Origin: an uncultured Bacilli bacterium
GTDB taxonomy: Bacteria; Bacillota_I; Bacilli_A; RF39; UBA660
Reading direction: 5' to 3'
Length of the DNA: 64,000 nt
NCBI GenBank assembly: GCA_934100165.1
Contig: CAKOPN010000005.1
Location: 103,942 to 167,941, forward strand
Shown here: positions 55,043-63,979 of the stretch, one piece after another
How the letters are laid out: each line of letters begins with the position of its first letter
Numbering within the stretch: the stretch's first letter is position 1
Translations under genes and position numbers: made by a program
The notes under the pieces: model-generated
Seen by the model: only the letters and a program-made list of their open reading frames with translations
Told to the model about the DNA's origin: nothing
Databases searched by the model: none

Positions 55043-56554
55043 ATGAATAAGTTTATTACATTTTTATTTGCTATATTGTTCACTATTTGGACAATAAGAC
55101 TTTATTATAAACTGTATGATAAGAAAACAAGAAGATATATTTTGCTTATTGGATTACTTATTGTATTTTGGATGTTAATAAGAATTATAAAAGGAATTGC
55201 AGTTTCTCCACTAACAGAAAGAATGTGTTGGTATCTGTATTATTTGCCACTAATCTTTATTTCAACACTATATTATATTAGTTCATTATCATTATTAGGT
55301 AAAATGAATAAAACAAAGAAAAAAATTATATATTCAATTTCGTGCTTTTTATTACTCCTTGTTTTAACTAATGATTTTCACGAATTAGTATTTAAATTTG
55401 TTAAAGGAATAGTTTTATTTGATGATTATAAACATTTTATAGGATATTATTTAATATCTATTTGGATATTTTATTTATTTAGCAAAAGTTTAATAGATTT
55501 AGCAATTTATAGAATGAAAATAAAAAAAGATATAAAAGGATTTTTACCGTTTATAGTAATATTACTAGGTCTTACATACACAATTCTTTATGTGTTAAAT
55601 GTTCCTTATGTAAGAGGTATAAATATGTCCATTGTTAATAGTGCATTAATTTGTGTAGGCATTGAACTTGCTTTTTATCTAAATCTAATTCCTAATAATA
55701 GTAAATACAAAAGTAGATTTTCTAATTCTAATTTAAATATGGCTATTATTTCATTGGATGGTAAAACTAAATATACTACGAATGTGTTTGATAATATTCC
55801 TAAAAAATTATTAGATGATATAAATAATAATAGTGTAAAAGAAACATATAAAAATAAAAATATTATTTATGATATAAAAAAGAACAAAGATAGTTATGTT
55901 ATCTTAAAAAAAGATTTATCTAGTATTCTTGAACTTGAAAAAGAAATAAATGAACAAAAGAAAGAATTACTTGAACAACAAGAAAGTATAAGATTAGAAG
56001 AAAAAACTAAAAAAGAATTATATGAAATGCAGATAAGAAAAGAAGTTATAGATAAAGTTGAATTAAAACTAACTGAAAAAAGAAATGAGATTAAAAAGAT
56101 ATTAAAAAAGAAAGATGTATCCATAAAAGATTTTGAAAAAGTTAAAAGAATAATTATATATAGTAAAAAGAAAAGTATGTTAATAATATCTGAAATTAAT
56201 GGAGATTCTTATAATGAAAATGGAATTAAAGCATTATTAGATGAATTATTAAATAGTATGAAGAGTGCTAATATAAAGAGTTTTATTAGTATTAATAATA
56301 AGATGATAATAAACGGTAATACAATGTCTTTATTATATGATATTGTATATGAACTTATAGAAAGTAGTAATGATAAATCTATTGTATTATTTATTTCTAA
56401 AGAAAATAAGAATGTTAAACTAAAAGCTATTGTAGATACTGATAAATCTTTAAAGAATAAAATAAAAATAGATTCTAGTGTTTTGGTAAAAGAAAAAGTA
56501 TATGATACAGATACAGAACTAGAATTTGTTATAAAAGGTGGTGTTATAAAATGA
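55043..56554 (+). CDS. 7TM sensor with degenerate histidine-kinase domain
   Basis: 503 residues from ATG 55043 (AAGAGGTGG upstream). Seven membrane helices in the first about 220 residues, including TNDFHELVFKF, a feature of the 7TM histidine-kinase N-terminal region. A linker and coiled coil (ELEKEINEQKKELLEQQESIRLEEKTKKE) follow, then a C-terminal part that aligns weakly with a GHKL ATPase: the N-box equivalent reads VYELIESSNDKS, and G1/G2 boxes are not visible. It probably cannot bind ATP. The ATGA overlap with the next kinase gene argues for a two-subunit sensor in which this one detects the signal. Confidence 0.78.
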   Translation: MNKFITFLFAILFTIWTIRLYYKLYDKKTRRYILLIGLLIVFWMLIRIIKGIAVSPLTERMCWYLYYLPLIFISTLYYISSLSLLGKMNKTKKKIIYSISCFLLLLVLTNDFHELVFKFVKGIVLFDDYKHFIGYYLISIWIFYLFSKSLIDLAIYRMKIKKDIKGFLPFIVILLGLTYTILYVLNVPYVRGINMSIVNSALICVGIELAFYLNLIPNNSKYKSRFSNSNLNMAIISLDGKTKYTTNVFDNIPKKLLDDINNNSVKETYKNKNIIYDIKKNKDSYVILKKDLSSILELEKEINEQKKELLEQQESIRLEEKTKKELYEMQIRKEVIDKVELKLTEKRNEIKKILKKKDVSIKDFEKVKRIIIYSKKKSMLIISEINGDSYNENGIKALLDELLNSMKSANIKSFISINNKMIINGNTMSLLYDIVYELIESSNDKSIVLFISKENKNVKLKAIVDTDKSLKNKIKIDSSVLVKEKVYDTDTELEFVIKGGVIK

Positions 56555-57666
56555 AATTATTACTTATAATTACCATTATAATTACATTAATACAAGTTGC
56601 TAGAGTATCTAGTAATTTTTTAAGAAAAGATGCATCAAGTATTAAAAAAATATTTGAATTATTAATATTAATAGTTATGGTTATATTAGAGTATTTTAAT
56701 TTACTTGATATTTCTAAAATAACTATGTATTTATCTTTGTTATTATCAATTTATATTTTGATTAGTTTTATATATGAAAAATTATGTAAAAATGAATATA
56801 TATCAGTTTTATCTGTTAAAAAAGGTATTGATGCATCTGATACTGGAATAATGTTTTTAGATGATAATAATATTATTTTAATAAATAATTTATTTTCTGA
56901 TATTTTAAAAGGACTAAATATTACTGAAGACTTTATAAACAATCTAATAAAGAGAAGTTTTAAGAAAGTAAATAATAATTATCTACTAAAGCATAATGAT
57001 AAAGTATATATGTTAAATATATATGATAATAAAGAAGTATCTTTAATAGATATAACAGAGTTATATTCTTTACAAGAAGAAGAAAAGAAACAAAATAAAC
57101 AAATTAAAGAAAATAATGATAAATTATTACTTGCTATTAAAAATGTAGAAGAATTAGAAAAAGAAAAGAACTTATTAAAACTTAAAAATGAATATCACGA
57201 TATAATAGGATATAGACTTGCTTTGTTTGATAAATATTTAGAACAAGAAAATAAGGATATAAATAACATATTAAAATTATTAGATAGTATTTATGAAGAT
57301 TTTAATTCAAAATTAGATAGCAATGAAAAATTAAAAAACTTGATAAATATGTATAGTATTATAGGAATAAATGTTAAAGTTTTTGGTGCTTTACCTATAG
57401 ATGAAAGAAAAGGTATAGTGTTTTTTGAAATAATAAGAGAAGCTATTACTAATGCTATTATTCACGCTAATAGTAAAAATATAAAAGTAGTTATAACTGC
57501 TCGTGATAATTATATAGAAATGGTTATAACAAATGATGGTAATAAACCAAAAAGTGTTATATTTGAAAATGAAGGAATTAAAGGAATGCGTAAGAAATTA
57601 TCTAATATAAATGGTAGTTTAAAAGTTATAACTGACGATAATTTTAAATTAATAATAAAAGCATAA
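56551..57666 (+). CDS. NarL-type histidine kinase (catalytic subunit)
   Basis: 371 residues. Three N-terminal hydrophobic segments (1-75), a PAS-like region (GIMFLDDNNIILINNLFSDIL), a coiled coil, then EYHDIIGYRLALFDKYL with the candidate phosphorylated His, and a complete HATPase: REAITNAIIHANSKNIKV (N box), EMVITNDGNKP (G1), EGIKGMRKKLSNINGSLKV (G2). Together with the convergent LuxR-type regulator at 57702-58331 it forms a two-component system. A bidirectional terminator separates the two. Confidence 0.88.
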   Translation: MKLLLIITIIITLIQVARVSSNFLRKDASSIKKIFELLILIVMVILEYFNLLDISKITMYLSLLLSIYILISFIYEKLCKNEYISVLSVKKGIDASDTGIMFLDDNNIILINNLFSDILKGLNITEDFINNLIKRSFKKVNNNYLLKHNDKVYMLNIYDNKEVSLIDITELYSLQEEEKKQNKQIKENNDKLLLAIKNVEELEKEKNLLKLKNEYHDIIGYRLALFDKYLEQENKDINNILKLLDSIYEDFNSKLDSNEKLKNLINMYSIIGINVKVFGALPIDERKGIVFFEIIREAITNAIIHANSKNIKVVITARDNYIEMVITNDGNKPKSVIFENEGIKGMRKKLSNINGSLKVITDDNFKLIIKA

Positions 57667-57709
57667 AAAAGAAGAAATAAATTTTACAAAATATTTCTTC
57701 TTTATTTTT
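57666..57709. terminator. Bidirectional terminator between kinase and response regulator
   Basis: AAAGAAGAAAT (57668-57678) pairs with ATTTCTTCTTT (57693-57703), with A/T runs on both sides. It overlaps the regulator's stop codon. Confidence 0.85.
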
Positions 57710-58331
57710 GATTAGGAACAATATATCCGTTACTTAAACAAAATATAGTAAGTTTAGTTATATTATCAAACTCTAGTTTAGTAAGAATATTTGAAATATA
57801 ATTTTTTAAAGTACCTAAGGTTATATTTAATTCTTCGGCAATTTCATCTCTATCTTTAGCTTCACATATACATCTTATTATTTTAATTTCTTTATCTGAA
57901 AGCTCTTTAAATTTTTCGCTTTCTTCACTATACATACAATTATCTGGAAATAGAGTATATCCTTTTAGAACTTGACTGATACTAAAAAGTAATGATTCAC
58001 TATCTGTGTCTTTATATATTAGTCCATCTAAATTATATTCTTTAGCAGTATTTAAAAAAGTAATTTCTGGTACACCAGTAATAGCAAGTATTTTTACTTT
58101 GTTATGATATTTATCTTTTACTTCTTTGGCATATTCTATACCATTAGCACCTTCTTTAGTAACTACATCAGTTAATATTAAATCTGGTTTATATTTTCTA
58201 TATAAATTCATCATATCTTTAGCACTAGTACAAGTGCAGACAATATCATAATCATTTGATAAAGTATTCTTTAACATGTTGTTAAGTAGTGCTTGATCTT
58301 CAATAATCATTATTTTCTTCTTATTTACCAT
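57702..58331 (-). CDS. LuxR/NarL-family response regulator
   Basis: 209 residues from ATG 58331 (GAGGTG upstream; GTG 58340 rejected). Receiver domain: KIMIIEDQALLNNMLKNTL, phospho-acceptor Asp55 in DLILTDVVTKEG, ITG and GLIYKD with the conserved Lys. C-terminal HTH: LSDKEIKIIRCICEAKDRDEIAEELNITLGTLKNYISNILTKLEFDN. Likely partner of the adjacent kinases. Its nearest divergent target is the 58489 gene, whose promoter region shares a 30-bp element with wall protein 2. Confidence 0.92.
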   Translation of the reverse strand: MVNKKKIMIIEDQALLNNMLKNTLSNDYDIVCTCTSAKDMMNLYRKYKPDLILTDVVTKEGANGIEYAKEVKDKYHNKVKILAITGVPEITFLNTAKEYNLDGLIYKDTDSESLLFSISQVLKGYTLFPDNCMYSEESEKFKELSDKEIKIIRCICEAKDRDEIAEELNITLGTLKNYISNILTKLEFDNITKLTIFCLSNGYIVPNQK

Positions 58332-58428
58332 AATATTCACCTCAAGAATATATAAATATTATATCATCAAAGTTGATTTTTAATAGAAAAACTATTACTT
58401 TTGTCATATTTTTTCTTAAATTTGTATT

Positions 58429-58469
58429 ACTTTTTTCATCTATTAAAGAAAGTGAAAATAATATATAAT
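58429..58469 (+). promoter_or_regulatory. Shared promoter element, copy 1, before the InlB-repeat protein
   Basis: Bases 58429-58458 (core CTATTAAAGAAAGTGAAAA) are identical over 30 bp to 60021-60050. A TATAAT begins 6 nt after the repeat (58464-58469). No good -35 is present, which suits an activator-dependent promoter. Confidence 0.7.
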
Positions 58470-58488
58470 ATTATTAGGAGGAGATAGT

Positions 58489-59700
58489 ATGTTTACTAAA
58501 AGTAAAGAAAAAGAAGAAAAAACTTCTAAAAACAATAAGAAAAGAAATATTATTTTAATAGTAGCTGGTCTATTACTATTAATAGTTATTTTATTCTTAT
58601 TATGGTTCTTTAATCGTAAATTTGAAGTAACATTTGATTATAATAATGGTACAAAAGAAGAAGTAGTATATGTTAAATACAATAAAACCATTAATAGTAA
58701 AGATGTTAAAACAAAAGAAGATTTAGGAGAACAGTTTATTGATTGGTATTTAATTTTAGAAGAAAAAGATGGAAAAGATGTTTTAGCAGATAAACCTTAT
58801 GACTTTAAAACTAAAATAAATAAAAATATCAAATTAAAAGCGGTATATGAGAGAGTGGTTGAAACTATTACTGTTACTTTTGATAGTAAAGGTGGATCAA
58901 ATGTTGATGCTATTACTATAAATAAAGGAACAGAACTAACACTACCAAAAGATCCTACTTATAAAGGTTATACTTTTAAAGGTTGGGTTGATGTTAATGA
59001 TAGACCAATTTATGATAAAGCATTACTAAGTGAAGATACAACTTTATATGCTAAATGGAAAAAAGTAGAGGAGAAGAAAGAAACACCAAAACAAGAAAAG
59101 AAAGAAGAACCTACGATTGAAGTTAAACCAGAAAAAATTACATTAAGCTTATCAAGAGATACAATTCATTATAATGGAATAAAAACAGCAAAAGCGAGCG
59201 CAAAAGTAGAAAATGCTACAGGAGATGTTACATACTCATTAAGTAATACATTATGTATGGGTATTGATGCTAAAACTGGAGTTATTACAGCTAAAAATAA
59301 TGGTGCATGTTCAAAAGGTGCAGCGATTAAAGTTTATGCAAAAACACCAAGTGGAACTACTGCTGAGCAAACAATTTATTATGAAAAAGACTTAGAATTA
59401 ACATCAAAAGGAGAGTCTTATAGTAAATATGCTTCTTTTTATGGAGATAGTAATGGTTATTATGTAACTGCAAATCAAAATGTAACTTGGGATGTAACTT
59501 TAACTTCATCAGTAAGCTATGAATATACATATAAAGATTTTATAAGTAAAACATCAACATCTGTAAAAGGTGGTTATACTTTTGATACTATTGTAGCATC
59601 AACGGGTGCTATTAGTAGAGTTAGTGGTGATGTAAGATTACACGCAAAAACAAAAGCAGAACAAAAATTCTTTGTTGATATAAAGAGGGTTATTAATTAA
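58489..59700 (+). CDS. Membrane-anchored InlB B-repeat protein
   Basis: 403 residues. Lys-rich cytoplasmic N-terminus, one membrane helix (residues about 22-42), a first InlB-type repeat (KFEVTFDYNNGTKEEVVYVKYN), a second complete Listeria-Bacteroides repeat (ITVTFDSKGGSNVDAITINKGTELTLPKDPTYKGYTFKGW ... TTLYAKW), a Lys/Glu linker, a Big-like domain (ITLSLSRDTIHYNGIKTAKASAKVENATGDVTYSLSN), and a C-terminal domain (NGYYVTANQNVTWDVTLTSS). AGGAGGAG precedes the ATG. Probably an adhesin or surface structural protein. Confidence 0.83.
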   Translation: MFTKSKEKEEKTSKNNKKRNIILIVAGLLLLIVILFLLWFFNRKFEVTFDYNNGTKEEVVYVKYNKTINSKDVKTKEDLGEQFIDWYLILEEKDGKDVLADKPYDFKTKINKNIKLKAVYERVVETITVTFDSKGGSNVDAITINKGTELTLPKDPTYKGYTFKGWVDVNDRPIYDKALLSEDTTLYAKWKKVEEKKETPKQEKKEEPTIEVKPEKITLSLSRDTIHYNGIKTAKASAKVENATGDVTYSLSNTLCMGIDAKTGVITAKNNGACSKGAAIKVYAKTPSGTTAEQTIYYEKDLELTSKGESYSKYASFYGDSNGYYVTANQNVTWDVTLTSSVSYEYTYKDFISKTSTSVKGGYTFDTIVASTGAISRVSGDVRLHAKTKAEQKFFVDIKRVIN

Positions 59701-60014
59701 TATTAAAAAAGTATTCAGTAAAAAAGAGTAAAAATAATTAAAATGATAAAAATAGATATTTTAATACTGGCTCTAATGATTTTACTGTTAAATCAAATAA
59801 AAGTGTTAAATGGTCTATAAGTGGAACTATTTCAGGAAGTGTTACAACAAATGATACTACTTGTATTGGAAAAGTAAATGCTACAACCAACTCATCTGCT
59901 ACAATTACTGCAACTACTGTTGGATGACAAAAATTAGAAGTGTATTGTGTAGCCGTAGTAAATTAAGGTATTAAATATTTAAAATGTGTCAAAAGTCATA
60001 TTTTTTGCAAGAAT
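59701..60014 (+). pseudogene. Remnant of an Ig-like surface domain
   Basis: One frame is open from 59742 and reads RYFNTGSNDFTVKSNKSVKW, continuing through SVTTNDTTCIGKVNATT to a TGA at 59925-59927, then QKLEVYCVAVVN and TAA at 59964-59966. It has no start codon. The pattern DFTVKSNKSVKWSISG resembles YYVTANQNVTWDVTL in the C-terminal domain of the 58489 product, so it looks like a decayed duplicate. A terminator follows. Confidence 0.65.
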
Positions 60015-60028
60015 AATATGACTTTTTT
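59991..60028 (+). terminator. Terminator before wall protein 2
   Basis: AAAAGTCATATT (59991-60002) and AATATGACTTTT (60015-60026) form a perfect 12-bp stem with a T-run. Its 3' arm overlaps the shared 30-bp element by several bases. Confidence 0.88.
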
Positions 60029-60061
60029 CATCTATTAAAGAAAGTGAAAAAATAGTATAGT
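60021..60061 (+). promoter_or_regulatory. Shared promoter element, copy 2, before wall protein 2
   Basis: Bases 60021-60050 match 58429-58458 exactly. A TATAGT -10-like hexamer begins at 60056, again 6 nt after the repeat. Shine-Dalgarno AGGAGG at 60072-60077 precedes ATG 60085. Confidence 0.7.
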
Positions 60062-60084
60062 TAAATAGGAAGGAGGAAGATTTG

Positions 60085-63000
60085 ATGAACAAATCTAAAT
60101 TAGTCAAAAAATTGACTATAACATTATTTACATTAGTAGCAGTTTTCACCATTGGACTAACTAATGTAAATGCTAAAACAGTCACAGTAGAGACTGAAGA
60201 AGAGCTAATTAATGCATCAAAAGGAATTGATTCTGAGATAAATGAAATTAAATTAGCAAAAGATATTACTTTAACAAAGTTCCTAAATTTTTATGTTGTA
60301 AATGACATTACTCTTGATTTAAGTGGACAAACATTAGATATAGGTTCCTATGGCCTTTCATTTAATTATGGACAGTCTGATTATGATGAAACAAATAACG
60401 ATTACTATTATAACTTTAATAGTAAATTAACTATTAAGGATACTAGTAGTAGTAAAACTGGTAAGATTCTTGCAAGAGAAAAGATTTTCTTTAATTATTA
60501 TGATACTAATCATGATGAGAAAATAAAAAAATTTGGACTGATTATTGATGGTGGATATTATGAAATGCTTAGTTCAAGATCTAATTTCTTTGAATTCTTT
60601 TCTAGTGATTACTATACAAATGGTAAAAATCTTACTGTTGATGTAAATATAAAAGATGCTGTATTTAAAGTTGGCGATCGAAAGTCTCTTTTTGGCACTA
60701 TATCAAATTCTGATTCAGATATTAAACTAAATTTTAATTTTGAGTCATTGAAAGTGCTAGGACTTACAAGTAAATTAGGCAATTTAAAATTGGGTGAAAT
60801 GAAATTAGATAAGGTGATTGATCCTAATTCTAAGGCATACTTTCAAAAACTACCTTATACAACAGCAGCTCCAGTTTTAGCTGAAGCAGATAGAAATACT
60901 TTGGTTGATAATTTCTATGCAACAGGAGGAAACGATCCTTACATTATTATAAAAAAAGTTAATGGCTTTGAAATAAATAATGTAGCAATAAATGAAACTT
61001 ATAAGGAAACGCCTAGTCTTAATGATATATCAATTAAAAATATAAGTGATAATGATTTACAAATTCAAAATGTAACAGTAGATAGTGCTAATTTTACTGT
61101 TGAAGGGCCTAGTACATCACCAACTGTTAGTGCTGGTGCAACAAATACAGATTATAAAATTAAGGCAAAAGAAGGACTTCCTGTTGGAACTTATACAGCA
61201 ACAATTACTGTAACTGATAGTAATGGTAATTATACGGCAACAGTTACATTAAAAGTTGAACCAAAACAATTAACAGGATTAGGTATTAGTGGCTTAGATA
61301 GTACATGGGTTTATGGCACTACTAAAACACCAACTGCAATAGGCGTTGAAGGTTTAACACCTGATGACTATGAAATCACTTATTCTAAGAAAGATGATTC
61401 TGGAAACTATGTAAATATAGGTAATAAAATGCCTACTTTAGTGGGTGAATATAAAGCTATTTTAAGTATTAAAAATTCAAATTATACAGCGAGTAAAGCT
61501 TATGTTAATTTTGAAATCACACCAATTACTACAGAAGTAAAAGTAAAAAGTAATGATGCATCATTTACATATGATGGTTCAGAACACACATATAATGCTT
61601 ATGATGTTTTATGGGCAAATAATGCTAGTCCAAGAACTGATAATAAATTACCTAATGGTGATTTAGTTACTGCAGTAATTACTGGTAAAGTAAAAGATGT
61701 TAAAGATACAGCTCTTGAAAATAATACAATTGGAAAAATTACTATAACAAATGCTGAGGGTGTTGATGTAACTAGTTGTTACTCTAATATTAAAAAATCT
61801 GCTGGTAAATTAACTGTAAACAAAAAAGATAGTAAGATCACAGTAAAATCTGAAAATGCTAACAAAGCATATAATGGTGATCCACTAACTAATCATAATA
61901 AAACAGTAACAGGTGAAACTGTAGTTGGTGATGAGGTAGTAGTAGAGTTTACTGGAAGTCAAACATTTGTAGGAACATCTGATAATAAATTTACTGTTAA
62001 AGTTATGAGAGGTTCTGATAATGTTACTGATAATTATACATTTGGAACTCATACATTTGGAAAACTAACAGTAAAAAGTGCAGATCAACCTTTAGCAATT
62101 GCAGATCAATATGTAAGAGTTAATGGTTCTATATCAAAAGAATATTTAGAACAATCAGTAACTGGAAATGAAGGAAACATTGATTTTACTATTAAATCAG
62201 GAACAGCCCTTACTTACGATTCTGTAAACGAAGAATTTGTAGCAGGAGATACTGAAGGTGATGTTGTAATTACTGTTACAGCAGCAAAAGTTGATCTTGG
62301 TGGAGATAATACTCCTGAATGGAAAGAAACAACAAAAGATTTTACAATTCATGTTGTAAATAAAACTGATGTAAATATTTCAGGACTTTCTAATAATGAA
62401 ACATTTACTTATGATGGAAATCCTAAAATGCCAACAGGAACAGTTAGTGTTAATGCTGGAACAGTAAATGTTAGTGATTTAAAAGTATTATATGAAGGAA
62501 CTGGTTCTACATCATATAGTAGTGCTACAGCACCTACAAATGCTGGTACTTATACAGTAACATATAAAGTTCCTGATACTAATACAAATTACACTGGAAC
62601 ATTTAGTGTAGCATTCACTATTGTAAAAGCACAACTTGAAAAAGTAACTTTAGTTGAAAATACTTTTGAATATACTGGTGATGAAATAGTTTCACAAGAT
62701 AATAATTTTGATTCAAATAAGATGAATTTTTCTGGCGATATTAAGGCTACTAATGTTGGAAATTATAGCATTACAGTATCCTTAAAAGATAAAGCTAATT
62801 ATGAGTGGAAAGATGGTACAACTACAGATTTAGTTTTAAATTGGTCAATCACTCAAGCAACACCAAACTATACAATACCAACTGATCTTACTAGTGTAAA
62901 AGGAAAAACATTAAATGATGTAACTTTACCTAGTGGATTTACTTGGAATGATGAAAGTACAGTATTAACAGCTGGAACACATACTTATAAAGCTACATAT

Positions 63001-63921
63001 ACTCCATCTGATACTACAAACTATAAAACAATAACTGATATTGATATTGAGGTTGTAGTTAAAAATACGTTTAATGTAATAACATCAGTTGATGGTGGAA
63101 ATGGAACAATTACACCAAGTAAAACAGATGTTGTTGAAGGAACTAAAGTTGAAATAACATTTACACCAAATACTGGATATATGATTGATAAAGTATTAGT
63201 AAATACAGTAGAAACTACTGTAACTGGTAATAAAATAGAACTTACAGTAAATGAAGGAAAAGAAGTTGTTGTAAGTTATAAAAAAATACCATTTACTGTA
63301 ACTGTAAAAGATGTAGATGGTGCTACTATTACTCCAAATGGTGTAGTTGCAGTAAGTTATGGTGAAGATAAAGAATTTACTATAACTGCTAATAGTGGAT
63401 ATAAGTTAGTTAAAGTTCTAGTTGATGAAACTGACAAAACTGCTGATATGGTTGGAGATACTTTAAAACTTACAAATATAACATCTAATATCAATTTAGA
63501 AGTTGTAGTTGAAAAAATAGTTTATGAAGTAACTGAAGGAGCTAATCAAAAATATACAATTACTAAAAATAATGAAGCTAAATTTAGAATAAACGCTGAC
63601 TTTAGATTATTTGATGATGGTAAGGTATATGTTGATAATGAATTAGTTGATTCTAAAAATTATACAGCAGAAAGTGGAAGCACAATAATTACATTGAAGA
63701 AAGAATTTGTTGACACATTATCTATTGGAGAACATACTTTAAAAGTTGTATTCAATGATGGTGGAGAAGCAATTACAACATTCAATGTAGCAAGAGTAAC
63801 AGTGCCTACTGATAATCCAAATACTGGAGATAATATTGGATTCTATATAATAAGCGGAATCTTATCAATCGTAGGACTTGCTGGAGCTGGAATCTTTTAT
63901 AGAAGAAAACAAACAAATTAA
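60085..63921 (+). CDS. Wall-anchored surface protein 2 with MBG-type repeats
   Basis: 1278 residues. Signal peptide (KLVKKLTITLFTLVAVFTIGLTNVNAKT), N-terminal beta-helix-like domain (LDLSGQTLDIGSYGLSF ... LTIKDTSSSKTGKI), MBG/YDG-type repeats (ASFTYDGSEHTYNAYDV; ANKAYNGDPLTNHNKTV; ETFTYDGNPKMPTGTV), InlB-like repeats (GGNGTITPSKTDVVEGTKVEITFTPNTGYMIDKV), and the sorting signal NPNTGDN, hydrophobic helix, RRKQTN. ATG 60085 is chosen over TTG 60082. Paralogous to the 48092 product but with different regulation (shared 30-bp element instead of the inverted-repeat promoter). Confidence 0.9.
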   Translation: MNKSKLVKKLTITLFTLVAVFTIGLTNVNAKTVTVETEEELINASKGIDSEINEIKLAKDITLTKFLNFYVVNDITLDLSGQTLDIGSYGLSFNYGQSDYDETNNDYYYNFNSKLTIKDTSSSKTGKILAREKIFFNYYDTNHDEKIKKFGLIIDGGYYEMLSSRSNFFEFFSSDYYTNGKNLTVDVNIKDAVFKVGDRKSLFGTISNSDSDIKLNFNFESLKVLGLTSKLGNLKLGEMKLDKVIDPNSKAYFQKLPYTTAAPVLAEADRNTLVDNFYATGGNDPYIIIKKVNGFEINNVAINETYKETPSLNDISIKNISDNDLQIQNVTVDSANFTVEGPSTSPTVSAGATNTDYKIKAKEGLPVGTYTATITVTDSNGNYTATVTLKVEPKQLTGLGISGLDSTWVYGTTKTPTAIGVEGLTPDDYEITYSKKDDSGNYVNIGNKMPTLVGEYKAILSIKNSNYTASKAYVNFEITPITTEVKVKSNDASFTYDGSEHTYNAYDVLWANNASPRTDNKLPNGDLVTAVITGKVKDVKDTALENNTIGKITITNAEGVDVTSCYSNIKKSAGKLTVNKKDSKITVKSENANKAYNGDPLTNHNKTVTGETVVGDEVVVEFTGSQTFVGTSDNKFTVKVMRGSDNVTDNYTFGTHTFGKLTVKSADQPLAIADQYVRVNGSISKEYLEQSVTGNEGNIDFTIKSGTALTYDSVNEEFVAGDTEGDVVITVTAAKVDLGGDNTPEWKETTKDFTIHVVNKTDVNISGLSNNETFTYDGNPKMPTGTVSVNAGTVNVSDLKVLYEGTGSTSYSSATAPTNAGTYTVTYKVPDTNTNYTGTFSVAFTIVKAQLEKVTLVENTFEYTGDEIVSQDNNFDSNKMNFSGDIKATNVGNYSITVSLKDKANYEWKDGTTTDLVLNWSITQATPNYTIPTDLTSVKGKTLNDVTLPSGFTWNDESTVLTAGTHTYKATYTPSDTTNYKTITDIDIEVVVKNTFNVITSVDGGNGTITPSKTDVVEGTKVEITFTPNTGYMIDKVLVNTVETTVTGNKIELTVNEGKEVVVSYKKIPFTVTVKDVDGATITPNGVVAVSYGEDKEFTITANSGYKLVKVLVDETDKTADMVGDTLKLTNITSNINLEVVVEKIVYEVTEGANQKYTITKNNEAKFRINADFRLFDDGKVYVDNELVDSKNYTAESGSTIITLKKEFVDTLSIGEHTLKVVFNDGGEAITTFNVARVTVPTDNPNTGDNIGFYIISGILSIVGLAGAGIFYRRKQTN

Positions 63922-63926
63922 ACTGT

Positions 63927-63955
63927 GAGTTAGAGTTTTCTCTAACTCCTTTTTA
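63927..63955 (+). terminator. Hairpin after wall protein 2
   Basis: GAGTTAGAG (63927-63935), TTTT loop, CTCTAACTC (63940-63948), then CTTTTTAA. Same core as the hairpin after wall protein 1. Confidence 0.85.
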
Positions 63956-63979
63956 ATATAAAAATTGAGGGATGGTAAT

